Positions 1 through 8,685 are shown, numbered from the stretch's first letter. The stretch: 64,000 nt of DNA from Oceanimonas pelagia (GCF_030849025.1 NZ_CP118224.1:101001-165000); one strand, 5' to 3'. The notes: a model not told the origin generated them from the sequence alone. Translations and numbers: made by a program.

Positions 1-738
1 AAATCCGGTCACGGCCCGCCATTCCAGCAGGCCCTGCAGTATGGCCGCAGGATTGAAATCTGCCTGCTGTTGCAGGCTGTGCTCCAGGGCGGCTGCCAGG
101 GGCGCGCCTGCCCGCAGGCACTCAATAAAGGTGGCGTCGGCGTCAGCGAGGCGCAGCAGCCTGACCGACAGCCCAATCCGCAGTACCAGCACGTTTTCCG
201 GTGTGGCGGTGCGAATTTCCTGCAGGCGACCTTCGCCGTGGTGTGCCAGCCAGATGGAAGCCACCGCAAAGGCCGAACGCAGCAGGGCGCAGGCAGGCGT
301 CAACTGCAAACCCTGGCGAGCCAGGCGCTCCGGATCGGTCAGCAATGCCTGCAACCGGTCGGCGGTGACCGGCTCGGTGTCGGCGGCATGCTGCACTCGT
401 TGCACCAGCAGCTCCAGCCGGGCCATGTCGGCCAGCCAGGGCAGGCGGTTGGCGGGAGCAAAGCCCTCGATAAACGCCGGCAGGCTGTCGCCGTAGCCGG
501 TCAGCAGCGGCGATGACGGCGGTGACTGTTCGATATAAATACCGGCCATGGCGTTAAAAAAGTCGTCGCCCACCAGCTGTTTGCACACCGGAAACAGTGC
601 CGCCAGCGCCTCGGTGAGCGAGACCCGTACATTGTTGCGATACACGTTGAAGCGGGCCCGCTGGCCGGGGTGAGCGGCGACCCCGGCGGGCACCGGCAGG
701 GCCGGATCGAGCAGGGCGTGAAGAAAGGCATTATGCAT
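1..738 (-). CDS. DUF2063 (BufC/HvfC-type) putative DNA-binding/maturation partner, partial
   Basis: The minus-strand frame stays open from the ATG at 738 to the window edge (246 codons), so the C-terminus is missing. The N-terminus reads MHNAFLHALLDP and then RARFNVYRNNVRVSLTEAL, the usual opening of DUF2063 proteins. In bufferin and methanobactin-like clusters such proteins act with the DUF692 oxidase, probably presenting the precursor peptide. The start overlaps the stop of the DUF692 gene by 8 bp, which indicates translational coupling. Family assignment is firm; the biochemical role is inferred from the operon. Confidence 0.85.
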   Translation of the reverse strand, partial: MHNAFLHALLDPALPVPAGVAAHPGQRARFNVYRNNVRVSLTEALAALFPVCKQLVGDDFFNAMAGIYIEQSPPSSPLLTGYGDSLPAFIEGFAPANRLPWLADMARLELLVQRVQHAADTEPVTADRLQALLTDPERLARQGLQLTPACALLRSAFAVASIWLAHHGEGRLQEIRTATPENVLVLRIGLSVRLLRLADADATFIECLRAGAPLAAALEHSLQQQADFNPAAILQGLLEWRAVTGF

Positions 739-1618
739 GGCGGCGCTCCCGCTGGCCGGCCTGGCCCAGCAATCGTTGAATATGACCGGTTTCCGCCAGC
801 AGCGCGCTGAGGGCGGGCACATTGTTGTCCCGCTCCAGCAGGGTGGGCAGCGGGCCGGTGCGGGCCAGCACTTCGCGGTACAGCGCCCATACCGGCTCGG
901 CCACCGGGCTGCCGTGGCTGTCGAGCAGCAGCCGGGCGCCGCTGTCATCGGCCTGCTCGTCAAAGCCGGCCAGGTGCACCTCGCCCACCCGATCCAGGGG
1001 CAGGGCCGTTATGTAGTCGTGCGCGTCGAAGTCATGATTAACCGCCGACACATACACATTGTTCACATCCAGCAGCAGGCCGCAGCCGGTGCGGCGTACC
1101 GCCTTGTGAATAAAATCGGCCTCCTCCATTGTGGACTCGGCAAAACGCAGATAGGTGGCGGGATTTTCCAGTAAAATGGGGCGGTGCAGCACCTGCTGCA
1201 CGCGGTCCACGTGATCGCACAGCCGTTGCAGGCTGGCGGGGGTGTAGGGCAAAGGCAGCAAGTCGTTGGCATAGCGGCCACCGAAGCCGGCCCAGGCGAT
1301 GTGCTCCGACACCGCCTCGGGCTGGTAGCGGGCCACCAGCCTGGCCAGCCGGGTCAGATGATCCTCGTCGAGGGGGTCCATGCCCCCCAGCGACAGGCCC
1401 ACGCCGTGCACCGACAGGGCATACCGTTCACGCAGACGGCCCAGCCAGTGATGGCGCGGGCCGCCCTCAACCATAAAGTTTTCGGCGTGAATTTCCACAA
1501 ACCCCAGCTCGGGGCGGGTGGCCAGTATCTCTTCGGCGTGCTGCAGCTTGAGCCCGAGGCCGGCCATGGCCGGCAGCCGGGAGGCACCCGCCGGTGCCGT
1601 GTTCAGGGCAGTGGTCAT
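731..1618 (-). CDS. bufB: DUF692 multinuclear non-heme iron oxidase (MNIO), BufB-like
   Basis: This 295-residue protein has the TIM-barrel DUF692 metal-binding pattern: EIHAEN (about 42-47), SVHG (about 69-72), SEH (about 104-106), LLEN (about 149-152), LLLDVNN (about 181-187) and EVHLAGF (about 213-219). MNIO enzymes use two or three iron atoms to modify cysteines of ribosomal peptides. It lies between the putative precursor (1634-1942) and the DUF2063 partner, the standard bufferin order. By family it is expected to convert precursor cysteines to thiooxazole-type copper ligands; the exact chemistry cannot be read from sequence. Confidence 0.92.
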   Translation of the reverse strand: MTTALNTAPAGASRLPAMAGLGLKLQHAEEILATRPELGFVEIHAENFMVEGGPRHHWLGRLRERYALSVHGVGLSLGGMDPLDEDHLTRLARLVARYQPEAVSEHIAWAGFGGRYANDLLPLPYTPASLQRLCDHVDRVQQVLHRPILLENPATYLRFAESTMEEADFIHKAVRRTGCGLLLDVNNVYVSAVNHDFDAHDYITALPLDRVGEVHLAGFDEQADDSGARLLLDSHGSPVAEPVWALYREVLARTGPLPTLLERDNNVPALSALLAETGHIQRLLGQAGQRERRHA

Positions 1619-1633
1619 GGTGCCTCCTCAGCC

Positions 1634-1942
1634 TCAGGCCTTGACCTCTTCAAAGGCGTCCAGCTGGCCCTTGCCGGTGGGCGAGGTGGGCGAGTCGGTT
1701 TCCAGGCAGGTGCCGGCGGGTACCAGCTTCCAGGCGTTGCCCTGATAGTCGGTTTTTGAAGTACCGGCGCAGGTGGTACCGGGGCCGGCGGCGCAGTCAT
1801 TCTGGCCGGCCAGGGCCACGCCGTAGCATTTTTCCATGTCGTGCTCGGCGCCGGCATGGTTGTCGGCCAAGGCGGTGCCCGAAGCGGCCAGGGCGGTGCT
1901 CAGGGCAAAGGCGAGGGTGGTGGCGGTGTTGACCTTGTTCAT
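1634..1942 (-). CDS. bufA: Bufferin-type (DUF2282) secreted copper-binding precursor peptide
   Basis: The 102-residue product starts at the ATG at 1942, preceded by AAGGA at suitable spacing; a longer in-frame reading begins upstream but would bury the signal peptide. Residues 1-26 form a signal peptide ending in an ALA motif. The mature part carries exactly four cysteines (39, 50, 58, 79), the signature of BufA1/DUF2282 peptides. Such peptides are modified by the neighbouring MNIO enzyme and exported, where they sequester copper in the periplasm. It is first in the operon, 15 bp before bufB. Confidence 0.9.
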   Translation of the reverse strand: MNKVNTATTLAFALSTALAASGTALADNHAGAEHDMEKCYGVALAGQNDCAAGPGTTCAGTSKTDYQGNAWKLVPAGTCLETDSPTSPTGKGQLDAFEEVKA

Positions 1943-1969
1943 AATCAGTATCCTTCTGTAAGTGATAAA

Positions 1970-1996
1970 AGAAAGGCGGCGTATCACCGTCTTTCT
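1970..1996 (-). terminator. Hairpin between the 454-aa membrane protein gene and bufA
   Basis: A 10-bp stem (AGAAAGGCGG pairing with CCGTCTTTCT, one G-U pair) encloses a 7-base loop. On the minus strand it is followed by TTTTATCAC. It could end transcription from the upstream 454-aa gene, or be a structured leader of the bufferin mRNA, since it lies only 27 bp before the bufA start. Confidence 0.5.
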
Positions 1997-2033
1997 GTTT
2001 TCTTGGTCGAAGGACACGGCGGGATTCTTACAA

Positions 2034-3398
2034 CTATTTTTCGTTTTTTGTGGGGCGGGGAATTTCCTCCACCTCCACGATTTTGGAGCGGCTGACCACC
2101 ACCTTCCAGCGTTGCAGCACCGGTGGCTTCTGGCCCTGCACTTCCCGGGTAACCAGGTTGAGCAGGTAGCGTTTTTCCACCGGCTGACGGGAAACCTGAT
2201 TGTCCTTCAGCTGGTAAACATGATGGGAGCCCTTTTCCATCAGCCGTGCCAGCAGGGCCAGATCCAGCTGCAGGCTCTCCCGGGTCTGTTCATAGCCGGT
2301 GAGAAAACGGGTGGGCAGCATGCGCGAGTGGCTGCCGTAGTGCATCACTACCTCTTCCCGCTGGCTGATGTTGGCCCGGCGCACGGCGCGCACCTCCTCG
2401 GGCACCCGTGACGGACGCTGGTAGTCGAACCATTCCAGCTGGCGCCCCACCGGCTGCGCGCTGTGCACGTCAAAGTATTGCCGCCGCCACTTGGGCCGGC
2501 CCTTGCGCAGCCAGCGCCACAGGGTGTTGCGCAGATCGTCCTTGAACAGCTCGCGCAGGGCGTACAGCAGAGCCAGGGCGAAGATCACCATCATGGAGAT
2601 GCCGCCCAGGGTTTCACGCACCTCGTAGGCGGCCAGCGACACCGTGGTCATCACCACGGCGGTGACCGCCGCCTTGAGCAGCTTCTGCTCGCCGCCACCC
2701 AGCTCCCGGGTTTTTTCCTTGAGGGTCACCGGATATTCGATCAGCCGGCGCAGCAGCCGCATCTTGTTGGAAATACGCGACAGCGAGTCGCTGCTGTGGG
2801 CGGTGTTGTACTGGTTGTCGATGCGGTGCCGGCGTTCAACGGCGCACACCTCCAGCAGCAGTGACTTGACGTGCCGGTAGTCGCCGTTGCGAGGCAGGTG
2901 GGCCACCAGCGACAGCAGCCGCTGCTCGGTAAACCAGGACACATAATTGTCGATATTGGCGTAATACTTGCGCAGCGTATCGTCACTGGGCACCCGACGG
3001 CGCAGCCGGCCGAGAATGTCCTGGGCCAGGGCCACCACGGCTTCCACTTCGGCCAGCTCCACCTCTTCCATGCGGTGGCGCAGATCGTGGCAGGACTGCT
3101 CCAGCCCCACCACATACTGGTAGCCGTAGAGGCTCAGGCTCAGCCGGTATTGTTCGGGCGTGAGCTTGCCCCGCTCCGCCAGCCGGCTGTGCACCAGCGG
3201 CAGGAGAGGGCGGTCGCTGAAGTAGGTGCGGCTGGTGTGAATGGCGTGATGGTAAAAGCTCTCTTCCGGTATGACATGGCTGTTCAGCCCCAGCTCGCCG
3301 GGCACGAACAAATAGAGATCGAGCCGGTGCTCGGTGGCTTCCCGCAAAATGCGCGAGAGCCTGAGGGTGTGGCCGTCCTTGCGTTCAGCGGTGATCAC
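2034..3398 (-). CDS. Conserved hypothetical membrane protein, 454 aa
   Basis: I do not recognise this family. A GTG at 3398 is the only good in-frame start. Residues 1-235 are charged and mostly helical, with [24 protein letters not shown] in the middle. Two hydrophobic segments at roughly 240-285 ([18 protein letters not shown] and [15 protein letters not shown]) probably span the membrane, followed by a basic, soluble C-terminal half with [17 protein letters not shown]. There is no signal peptide and no familiar catalytic motif. It reads towards the bufferin operon but is separated by a hairpin, so a functional link is not shown. Confidence 0.75.
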   Translation of the reverse strand: MITAERKDGHTLRLSRILREATEHRLDLYLFVPGELGLNSHVIPEESFYHHAIHTSRTYFSDRPLLPLVHSRLAERGKLTPEQYRLSLSLYGYQYVVGLEQSCHDLRHRMEEVELAEVEAVVALAQDILGRLRRRVPSDDTLRKYYANIDNYVSWFTEQRLLSLVAHLPRNGDYRHVKSLLLEVCAVERRHRIDNQYNTAHSSDSLSRISNKMRLLRRLIEYPVTLKEKTRELGGGEQKLLKAAVTAVVMTTVSLAAYEVRETLGGISMMVIFALALLYALRELFKDDLRNTLWRWLRKGRPKWRRQYFDVHSAQPVGRQLEWFDYQRPSRVPEEVRAVRRANISQREEVVMHYGSHSRMLPTRFLTGYEQTRESLQLDLALLARLMEKGSHHVYQLKDNQVSRQPVEKRYLLNLVTREVQGQKPPVLQRWKVVVSRSKIVEVEEIPRPTKNEK

Positions 3399-3470
3399 GA
3401 AATATGGCTTTCCCAGTTAAACCAGCATGTTGTGATTATGCTACGCCGGCCGGAAAGGCCTTTAAAGGGT

Positions 3471-4031
3471 TTATTGCAGCAGCCGGCCGCTGCGCCCGAG
3501 CAGGCCGTGCACCAGGGTGCGGGTGGTGTGCAGGTTGTCGCTGGTGTCCACCACAAAGCTGGCCACGGCGGTGAGATAAATGCCGGTGAGGGTGACTTCG
3601 GCGGCACTGCGGCGCCAGCCGGTGGCCTGCCAGTCGGCGGCTTCCAGCAGCCACTGTACGGTGCGGCTGATGCGGGTAATGCCGTGAGCCTGCAGGTGAA
3701 GGTGGCCGGGCTCCAGCTTGTAGCCGAGCATTTCCTTCACCAGCGGGCGATAGGGCGCCAGGTAGTCGAGCCAGACCATGATGCCGGTGAGCAACCGCTC
3801 ACGCATGGGCTCTTGCGGGTCCAGCGGCAGGCCGAGCAGGGCGTCGTCGGCCCGGTCAAACAGGGCCTCGGCCAGGTCATCCCGGGAGCGAAAGTGCCGG
3901 TTCAGCGTCGCCAGGGGCAGCTCCCGGACCTCGGCCAGCTCGCGCAGGCTGAAACTGTGCCAGCCCCGGTGCAGGCCCAGGTGCAGGGCGGTGTCGAGAA
4001 GGGCATCCCGTTCGGCGCTTGGGTGGGTCAT
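3471..4031 (-). CDS. TetR-family transcriptional regulator
   Basis: This 186-residue protein has an N-terminal TetR helix-turn-helix (about residues 8-55: RDALLDTALHLGLHRGWHSF followed by SLRELAEVRELPLATLNRHF) and a divergent helical ligand-binding domain. It is 72 bp upstream of the 454-aa membrane protein gene on the same strand and may be co-transcribed with it. The ligand and targets cannot be told from the sequence. Confidence 0.88.
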   Translation of the reverse strand: MTHPSAERDALLDTALHLGLHRGWHSFSLRELAEVRELPLATLNRHFRSRDDLAEALFDRADDALLGLPLDPQEPMRERLLTGIMVWLDYLAPYRPLVKEMLGYKLEPGHLHLQAHGITRISRTVQWLLEAADWQATGWRRSAAEVTLTGIYLTAVASFVVDTSDNLHTTRTLVHGLLGRSGRLLQ

Positions 4032-4084
4032 GGTGCGCTCCGGTTGAAAGACTGTTGTTCAGTATAGAAGGCGGGACAAAACAA

Positions 4085-4106
4085 AACGGGCCCTCATGGG
4101 CCCGTT
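4085..4106 (-). terminator. Rho-independent terminator of the TAXI-TRAP operon
   Basis: A perfect 9-bp stem (AACGGGCCC / GGGCCCGTT) with a TCAT loop stands 26 bp after the binding-protein stop codon; on the minus strand it is followed by TTTTGTTTTG. Confidence 0.85.
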
Positions 4107-4131
4107 GTTATTAACACGATGCGCCGGCAGC

Positions 4132-5124
4132 TTACTGTTGCTGCTCGGTCAGGGTTTTACCCTGCTCGGTCCAGAACGCCTTGGCGCCGTCGTGCAGCGG
4201 GGTCACTATGCCCAGGGTGCCGGAGTCAATGCTCATGGCGGAGGCGGCCTGGGACACGGAGCGCATAAAGGTCAGGCCTTCTTCGGAGTAGATTTGCTTC
4301 AGGCTGTCGGCCACCTGCTCGGCGGACAGGTGCCGTCCGGCTACCCACAGGGCGGAATCCTGTACCGTGACCACGTCGTAGTCCACCCCCGGGTAGGTGC
4401 CGGCGGGAATGGTGACTTCGGCGTAGTAGGGGTGATCCTGGAACAGGGTGCCTGCGCTTGCGGCCTCGTGCACCTGCAGCAGGCGAATGTCGTTGCTGGA
4501 GGCGGCCTGGATCACGGACGCGTTGGGGAAGCCGGCAAACACCCAGAGGGCGTCAATCTGGCGATCTCCCAGGGCCGAGGCGCCCTGGTTGTAGCCGATG
4601 TATTGCGGGGTGATCTTGTCCCACAGGCCCACGCTTTCAAAAAAGCGCTGGGCCGAGGCGGCGGCCCCGGAGCCGGCCGGGCCCACGGCCACGCTCTTGC
4701 CTTCCAGCTGGGAGACCTCGGTAATGCCGGAGCCATCGAGCACGATCAGGTGGGCGGGTGCACCGTAGAGGTAGGATACCGCCTTGGCGTTGCGGTATTT
4801 GCGGGTGTCGTTGGTCAGCTTGCCGTTCAGGCCCAGGAACATGTCGCCGGAATAGACGATGCCGAAGTCGGCGTCCCTGGAATTCACCCGGCGCAGGTTT
4901 TCCACCGAGCCGGCAGAGGCCATGTTGGACACTTCCACGCCGTCCAGGGTACGGGACAGGCGGGTGGAAATGCCGTTGGAGAAATACTGAAAGGTGCCGC
5001 CGTCGGGGCCGCCGGAAAAGGCCAGTCGTTCGGTCTGGGCCTGAGGGGCGGTGGTGCCCAGGCTGGCGACGGTGGCCACGGCCAGGGTGGTCAGAACACG
5101 AAAGGACTTGCTGTGCTTGGTCAT
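4132..5124 (-). CDS. TAXI-family TRAP transporter solute-binding protein
   Basis: Periplasmic binding subunit of a tripartite ATP-independent transporter (TAXI class). The start at 5124 is chosen because GAGG lies 8 bases before it and the product then begins with a clean signal peptide (MTKHSKSFRVLTTLAVATVA, cleaved after APQAQ). The mature protein opens with AFSGGPDGGTFQYFSNGIS, the glycine-rich start typical of TAXI proteins, and contains GKSVAVGPAGSGAAASAQRF. It ends the operon with the universal stress protein (49 bp upstream) and the fused permease. The ligand is unknown; TAXI proteins often bind dicarboxylates or amino acids such as glutamate. Confidence 0.92.
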   Translation of the reverse strand: MTKHSKSFRVLTTLAVATVASLGTTAPQAQTERLAFSGGPDGGTFQYFSNGISTRLSRTLDGVEVSNMASAGSVENLRRVNSRDADFGIVYSGDMFLGLNGKLTNDTRKYRNAKAVSYLYGAPAHLIVLDGSGITEVSQLEGKSVAVGPAGSGAAASAQRFFESVGLWDKITPQYIGYNQGASALGDRQIDALWVFAGFPNASVIQAASSNDIRLLQVHEAASAGTLFQDHPYYAEVTIPAGTYPGVDYDVVTVQDSALWVAGRHLSAEQVADSLKQIYSEEGLTFMRSVSQAASAMSIDSGTLGIVTPLHDGAKAFWTEQGKTLTEQQQ

Positions 5125-5173
5125 GATCATTTCCTCATTGTCGTTGTGTTTATGGTCTTCCGGTGAATCGGTG

Positions 5174-5623
5174 TCAGTCACGCTCGGGCACGGTCAGTAC
5201 CGGAATGCGAGACTGGCGCAGCACCCGCTCGGCGGTGGAGCCGAGCAGCCACTTTTCCATGCCGCGCCGGCCTTGCGTGCCGAGCACAATCAGATCGGCG
5301 CCGTACGCGTCGGCACCGGCCAGAATTTCGTCCGCGCCGTGGCCCAGACGCAGCTCGGTGGTCAGCTCGTTCGCCAGGCCCTGAAAATGACGCTCCTTGA
5401 AGGCGTGCAGATCGCTCATGGCCTGGGTTTTCACCTCCCTGGTAAAGGCGTCCATCACGCTGGCGGGAATGCCGCGGCGGTGGCGGTTGTCGAGCTCGGT
5501 GATCACATGCAGCAGATGCAGCCGCGCGCCATGAGCCTCGGCCAGCTCCCGCGCCAGGGACGCCGCCCCGGCGGCGCCCTCGGAGAAGTCGGTGGCATAG
5601 AGTATGTGGGTAATCCGTGACAT
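5174..5623 (-). CDS. Universal stress protein (UspA family)
   Basis: The 149-residue single-domain Usp begins ITHILYATDFSEGAAGAASL and ends with the ATP-binding pattern GTQGRRGMEKWLLGSTAERV (G-2x-G-9x-G-S/T). It sits 9 bp after the permease gene and before the binding protein, within the transport operon. Usp proteins encoded with TRAP transporters (for example TeaD beside the TeaABC ectoine transporter) bind ATP and can modulate transport, so a regulatory role on this transporter is a reasonable inference. Confidence 0.92.
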   Translation of the reverse strand: MSRITHILYATDFSEGAAGAASLARELAEAHGARLHLLHVITELDNRHRRGIPASVMDAFTREVKTQAMSDLHAFKERHFQGLANELTTELRLGHGADEILAGADAYGADLIVLGTQGRRGMEKWLLGSTAERVLRQSRIPVLTVPERD

Positions 5624-5632
5624 GGGCTCTCC

Positions 5633-7837
5633 TTAATGAGCGTTGGAGTGGTTAACGGCGGAGCGGGCGCTGCCTTCGCGCTGCAGCCACCACACCAGGG
5701 CCACCAGCGCCAGGCCGGCGATATCCGACACAAAGGTGGGCCAGTACAGCAGCAGGGTGCCGGCGCCCAGCAGCAACCACTCGTGCACGCGGGTCTGGCG
5801 GCGCAGGTAGCCCATGGCAAAGGCGCCAAAGGCCAGGGTGCCGAGGGTGGCGGAAACAAAGGCGGTGATGATTTCAAGCCAAGTGCCGTCCAGCAGCATG
5901 GCCGGCACATAGGCGAACAGCAGCGGCATCACGTACAGCATCTTGGCGAACTTGAACGAGGTCCAGCCGGTTTTCCACGGATCCGAGCCGGCAATGGCGG
6001 CGCCGGCATAGGCGGCCACGCACACCGGCGGGGTAATGTTGGAGTCCTGGGACAGCCAGTACACGATCATGTGGGCGGCGATGGCCGACACGCCGAACTC
6101 GCCCAGTGCCGGCACCGCCAGCACGGCCACGATCAGGTAGGCGGCGGTCACCGGCACCCCCATGCCCAGCACCAGCGAGGCGATGGCCACCAGCACCAGG
6201 GCCATGAACAGACTGTCGCCGGCCATGGAGATGATCAGATCCGAGAACTTGAGGCCCATGCCGGTGAGCGAGATGGTGCCCACAATGACGCCGATCACGC
6301 CGATGGTGGCGCCCACGATCAGGGTATTGCGCGCGCCCACCTGAATGGCCTCCCAGATCTCTTTCGGCCCCATGCGGGTGTCCTTGTTGACCCAGCTCAC
6401 CGCAATGCACGACAGCGTGGCCCAGAACGCCGAGTTGCCGGCGGAGCGGCCGGTGAGCAGCAGCACGGTAATGATCACCAGCGGCAACGCATAGTACCAG
6501 CCGCTCTTGAACACGGTTTTCCAGTGGGGGATCTCTTCCCCCTGTACACCCACCAGCCCGTGTTTTTTGGCTTCGAAGTGCACCATGCAGTACACCGCCA
6601 GGAAGTACAGAATGGCCGGCCCGATGGACAGGATCATGATGGTGGAATAGGGGGTACCGGTGAGCTCGGCCATCAGAAAGCCGCCGGCGCCCATGATGGG
6701 GGGCAGGAACATGCCGCCGATGGAGGCGGCGGGCTCGATGGCGCCGGCCACGTGGGGCTTGAAGCCGGCCCGCTTCATCATGGGAATGGTGAAGGCGCCG
6801 GACGACACCGTGTTGGCGATGGCGGAGCCGGACACGGATCCGAACAGGGCGGAAGAGATCACCGCCACCTTGGCCGGACCGCCGGTGGAGCGGCCGGCCA
6901 TGGCCAGCGGCAGATCGATAAAGAACTTGCCGGCGCCGGACTTCTGCAAAAAGGCACCAAAAAAGATAAACAAAATCACATAGGTGGCCAGCACGTTGGC
7001 CATGACCCCGAACACGCCGTTGGTGGTCAGGAACAGGGCGGTGGCCAGGCGTTCGAAACGAAAGCCCCGGTGGGCAAACAGCTCCGGCAGGTAAGGGCCG
7101 AACAGGGCAAAGGCGATCATGCCCACGCCGATCAGGGTGATGGACCAGCCCAGCACCCGGCGGCAGATCTCCAGGGACAGCAGCAGGCCGACCACGCTCA
7201 CCAGCATGTCCACCTCGTTCTCGGCGCCGGCCCGGTAGTTGAGCGCCTCGAACTGGCTGATCCAGTAGAGCACGGTGCCCGCCACCATCAGCGCCAGCAC
7301 CACGTCGCTGGCGGTGGGGCTGTTACCGTTGCGCCGGCTCAGCCACTGATCCAGCGGGAGCATCAGGGCGGCAAAGGGCAGGATGAGGGCCAGCACATAG
7401 GGCAGCCGGTCGGCATCCTGTTCCAGCGCCACGCTCAGGCCGTCGTATTCCCAGGTCTCCTTGAACAGGGTGAATTGCTGGTAAAGGGCGGTGGGCGAGT
7501 CGTAGATGACAAAGCAGCCCGCCAGCAGGGCCAGCAGGGCGGCGCTCACCAGCGACAGGCCGGCATGGGCGGTGCGGCCGCCGGCGGGGTAGAGCAGAAA
7601 CACCAGCACAAAGGTGATCAGCACATAAATGCCGAGGTGATACTGGGTGCTGAGTGCGGCCACGCCGGCACCATAAAAGTAGAGGGCCACCATGGCGGCG
7701 GCCAGCGCCGCTACCAGCCAGGCCCAGGGCCCGGTGAGTTTGCGCTCGGTTTTGGCGTCCTTTTCCATCAGCTCCTTGAGCTTTTTCTGCTCTTCCGGGC
7801 TGAGTCCATCAAGGGACTGTTGTTGCTGTTGTGACAT
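5633..7837 (-). CDS. TRAP transporter permease, fused DctQ-DctM type
   Basis: This 734-residue, strongly hydrophobic protein joins the small (Q) and large (M) TRAP membrane subunits, as is usual for TAXI systems. A charged cytoplasmic N-terminus (SPEEQKKLKELMEKDAKTER) leads into about four helices and then the M domain, with the conserved GAFLQKSGAGKFFIDLPLA and AKVAVISSALFGSVSGSAIA segments and a later IVGTISLTGMGLKFSDLI stretch. It imports an unknown organic acid driven by an ion gradient. It is first in the operon; the promoter must lie in the repeat-rich region upstream. Confidence 0.93.
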   Translation of the reverse strand: MSQQQQQSLDGLSPEEQKKLKELMEKDAKTERKLTGPWAWLVAALAAAMVALYFYGAGVAALSTQYHLGIYVLITFVLVFLLYPAGGRTAHAGLSLVSAALLALLAGCFVIYDSPTALYQQFTLFKETWEYDGLSVALEQDADRLPYVLALILPFAALMLPLDQWLSRRNGNSPTASDVVLALMVAGTVLYWISQFEALNYRAGAENEVDMLVSVVGLLLSLEICRRVLGWSITLIGVGMIAFALFGPYLPELFAHRGFRFERLATALFLTTNGVFGVMANVLATYVILFIFFGAFLQKSGAGKFFIDLPLAMAGRSTGGPAKVAVISSALFGSVSGSAIANTVSSGAFTIPMMKRAGFKPHVAGAIEPAASIGGMFLPPIMGAGGFLMAELTGTPYSTIMILSIGPAILYFLAVYCMVHFEAKKHGLVGVQGEEIPHWKTVFKSGWYYALPLVIITVLLLTGRSAGNSAFWATLSCIAVSWVNKDTRMGPKEIWEAIQVGARNTLIVGATIGVIGVIVGTISLTGMGLKFSDLIISMAGDSLFMALVLVAIASLVLGMGVPVTAAYLIVAVLAVPALGEFGVSAIAAHMIVYWLSQDSNITPPVCVAAYAGAAIAGSDPWKTGWTSFKFAKMLYVMPLLFAYVPAMLLDGTWLEIITAFVSATLGTLAFGAFAMGYLRRQTRVHEWLLLGAGTLLLYWPTFVSDIAGLALVALVWWLQREGSARSAVNHSNAH

Positions 7838-7995
7838 TCCTTTACCTCATTGTTCACTGGCCGCCAACAGGCTGCCGTTTTTATTAACATGTTGTTAGCA
7901 AGAGGCAGGCCAACTTTGGTGCATGCCGGCGGATCCCGCACCAAAAGGGGAACTGGGAAGGAACAATGGCGGTGCATGGCCACAGGGGAGTGTGA

Positions 7996-8017
7996 AAATG
8001 GGTGGAAATCCCCCCAT
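7996..8017. repeat. Imperfect hairpin repeat, copy 1 of the AATGGGTGGAA unit
   Basis: The arms ATGGGTGGA and TCCCCCCAT pair with one mismatch. The unit is close to the palindrome at 8232-8253 (18 of 22 bases identical). A third, inverted half-copy (TTTTCACCCATT) occurs at about 8040-8051. Confidence 0.6.
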
Positions 8018-8076
8018 CTGCAAGGGGCCATGAGCGGGTTTTCACCCATTCACGGTACGGGCCGCTCACCCTCGTC

Positions 8077-8116
8077 GTCTCCGCGAAGGAGCGTTATTCA
8101 CCGCGAAGGCGGAGAC
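8077..8116. repeat. Inverted repeat, REP-like hairpin
   Basis: GTCTCCGC at 8077-8084 is complementary to GCGGAGAC at 8109-8116. The inner sequence contains CCGCGAAGG, a style common in dispersed REP-type elements of gammaproteobacteria. Whether it is repeated elsewhere in the genome cannot be judged from this window. Confidence 0.5.
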
Positions 8117-8228
8117 GGGACCTGTGTGGGTCGGCAGACAACGCAGGGGACAGGTACAGCGTGCCCGGGACACCCTCCCTATGAGGGCATGACGGATTAA
8201 ATTCCGCCGCTTTCGCGGCAGCGCCGAA

Positions 8229-8256
8229 CCCAATGGGTGGAATTCCACCCATTGGG
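8229..8256. repeat. Perfect 28-bp palindrome after the OsmC-like gene
   Basis: The two 14-base arms (CCCAATGGGTGGAA and its complement) are perfectly symmetric around 8242/8243. It starts 3 bp beyond the OsmC-like stop codon. There is no T-run after it on the minus strand, so it is not a standard intrinsic terminator, though it could protect a 3' end or bind a protein. Confidence 0.85.
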
Positions 8257-8259
8257 GGA

Positions 8260-8685
8260 TTAATGGCTTTGGTGGCGGAGCGGGGTGGCGCGCAGCAGGT
8301 TGTCGTGTACCGGGCAGCGGGCGCACACCAGGTCAAGAAAGGCCTGTTTCCCGGCCTCGTCGAGATCGGCATCTATGTCGGCCTGAATGTCGATGTGCCT
8401 GAAGCCCACCGGGTCGTCGCTGGGCTTGCCGGCCAGCCCTGCCGGATTGATCTCGCCGGTCACCTCCACCTCAATGCCGCGCAGTTCAACTCCCTGCTCC
8501 CGGGCGGTCATTTTGGCGATGGTGGACACACAGCCGGCCAGGGCAAACAGAAAGGTATCCAGCGGGTTGGGGCCGGTATCGCCGGCGGCCGGCTGGTCGA
8601 TCACCATTCGATGCTTGCCCACTTCGGCCCGCACCTGCCAGCCATCGGTCATTTTGGTGTTTACTCTGTAGCGCTTTATGTTCAT
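8260..8685 (-). CDS. OsmC/Ohr-family protein
   Basis: The 141-residue protein has the OsmC fold motifs: GPNPLDTFLFALAGCVSTIA with the first reactive cysteine (about residue 52) and LVCARCPVHDNL with the second cysteine pair (about 120-123). Family members reduce organic or fatty-acid hydroperoxides through these thiols. GAGG precedes the ATG at 8685. It is 60 bp downstream of the dctD-like gene on the same strand and might be its distal partner, but no shared role is evident. Confidence 0.9.
   Translation of the reverse strand: MNIKRYRVNTKMTDGWQVRAEVGKHRMVIDQPAAGDTGPNPLDTFLFALAGCVSTIAKMTAREQGVELRGIEVEVTGEINPAGLAGKPSDDPVGFRHIDIQADIDADLDEAGKQAFLDLVCARCPVHDNLLRATPLRHQSH

Larger units (their letters stand above)
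7838..8259. other. 422-bp gene-free region rich in inverted repeats
   Basis: No convincing coding region is seen on either strand. The stretch lies between the TRAP permease start and the OsmC-like stop (both minus strand) and must hold the TRAP promoter. It contains three copies of an AATGGGTG-type motif, a long hairpin at 8077-8116 and a perfect 28-bp palindrome at 8229-8256, all listed separately. Confidence 0.7.

Noticed and set aside
5636..7834. A 732-codon open frame on the plus strand opposite the TRAP permease
   Set aside because: It is a composition effect of GC-rich codons in the real gene; the product is rich in His, Gly and Gln with no domain or signal, and the opposite strand encodes a clear transporter.
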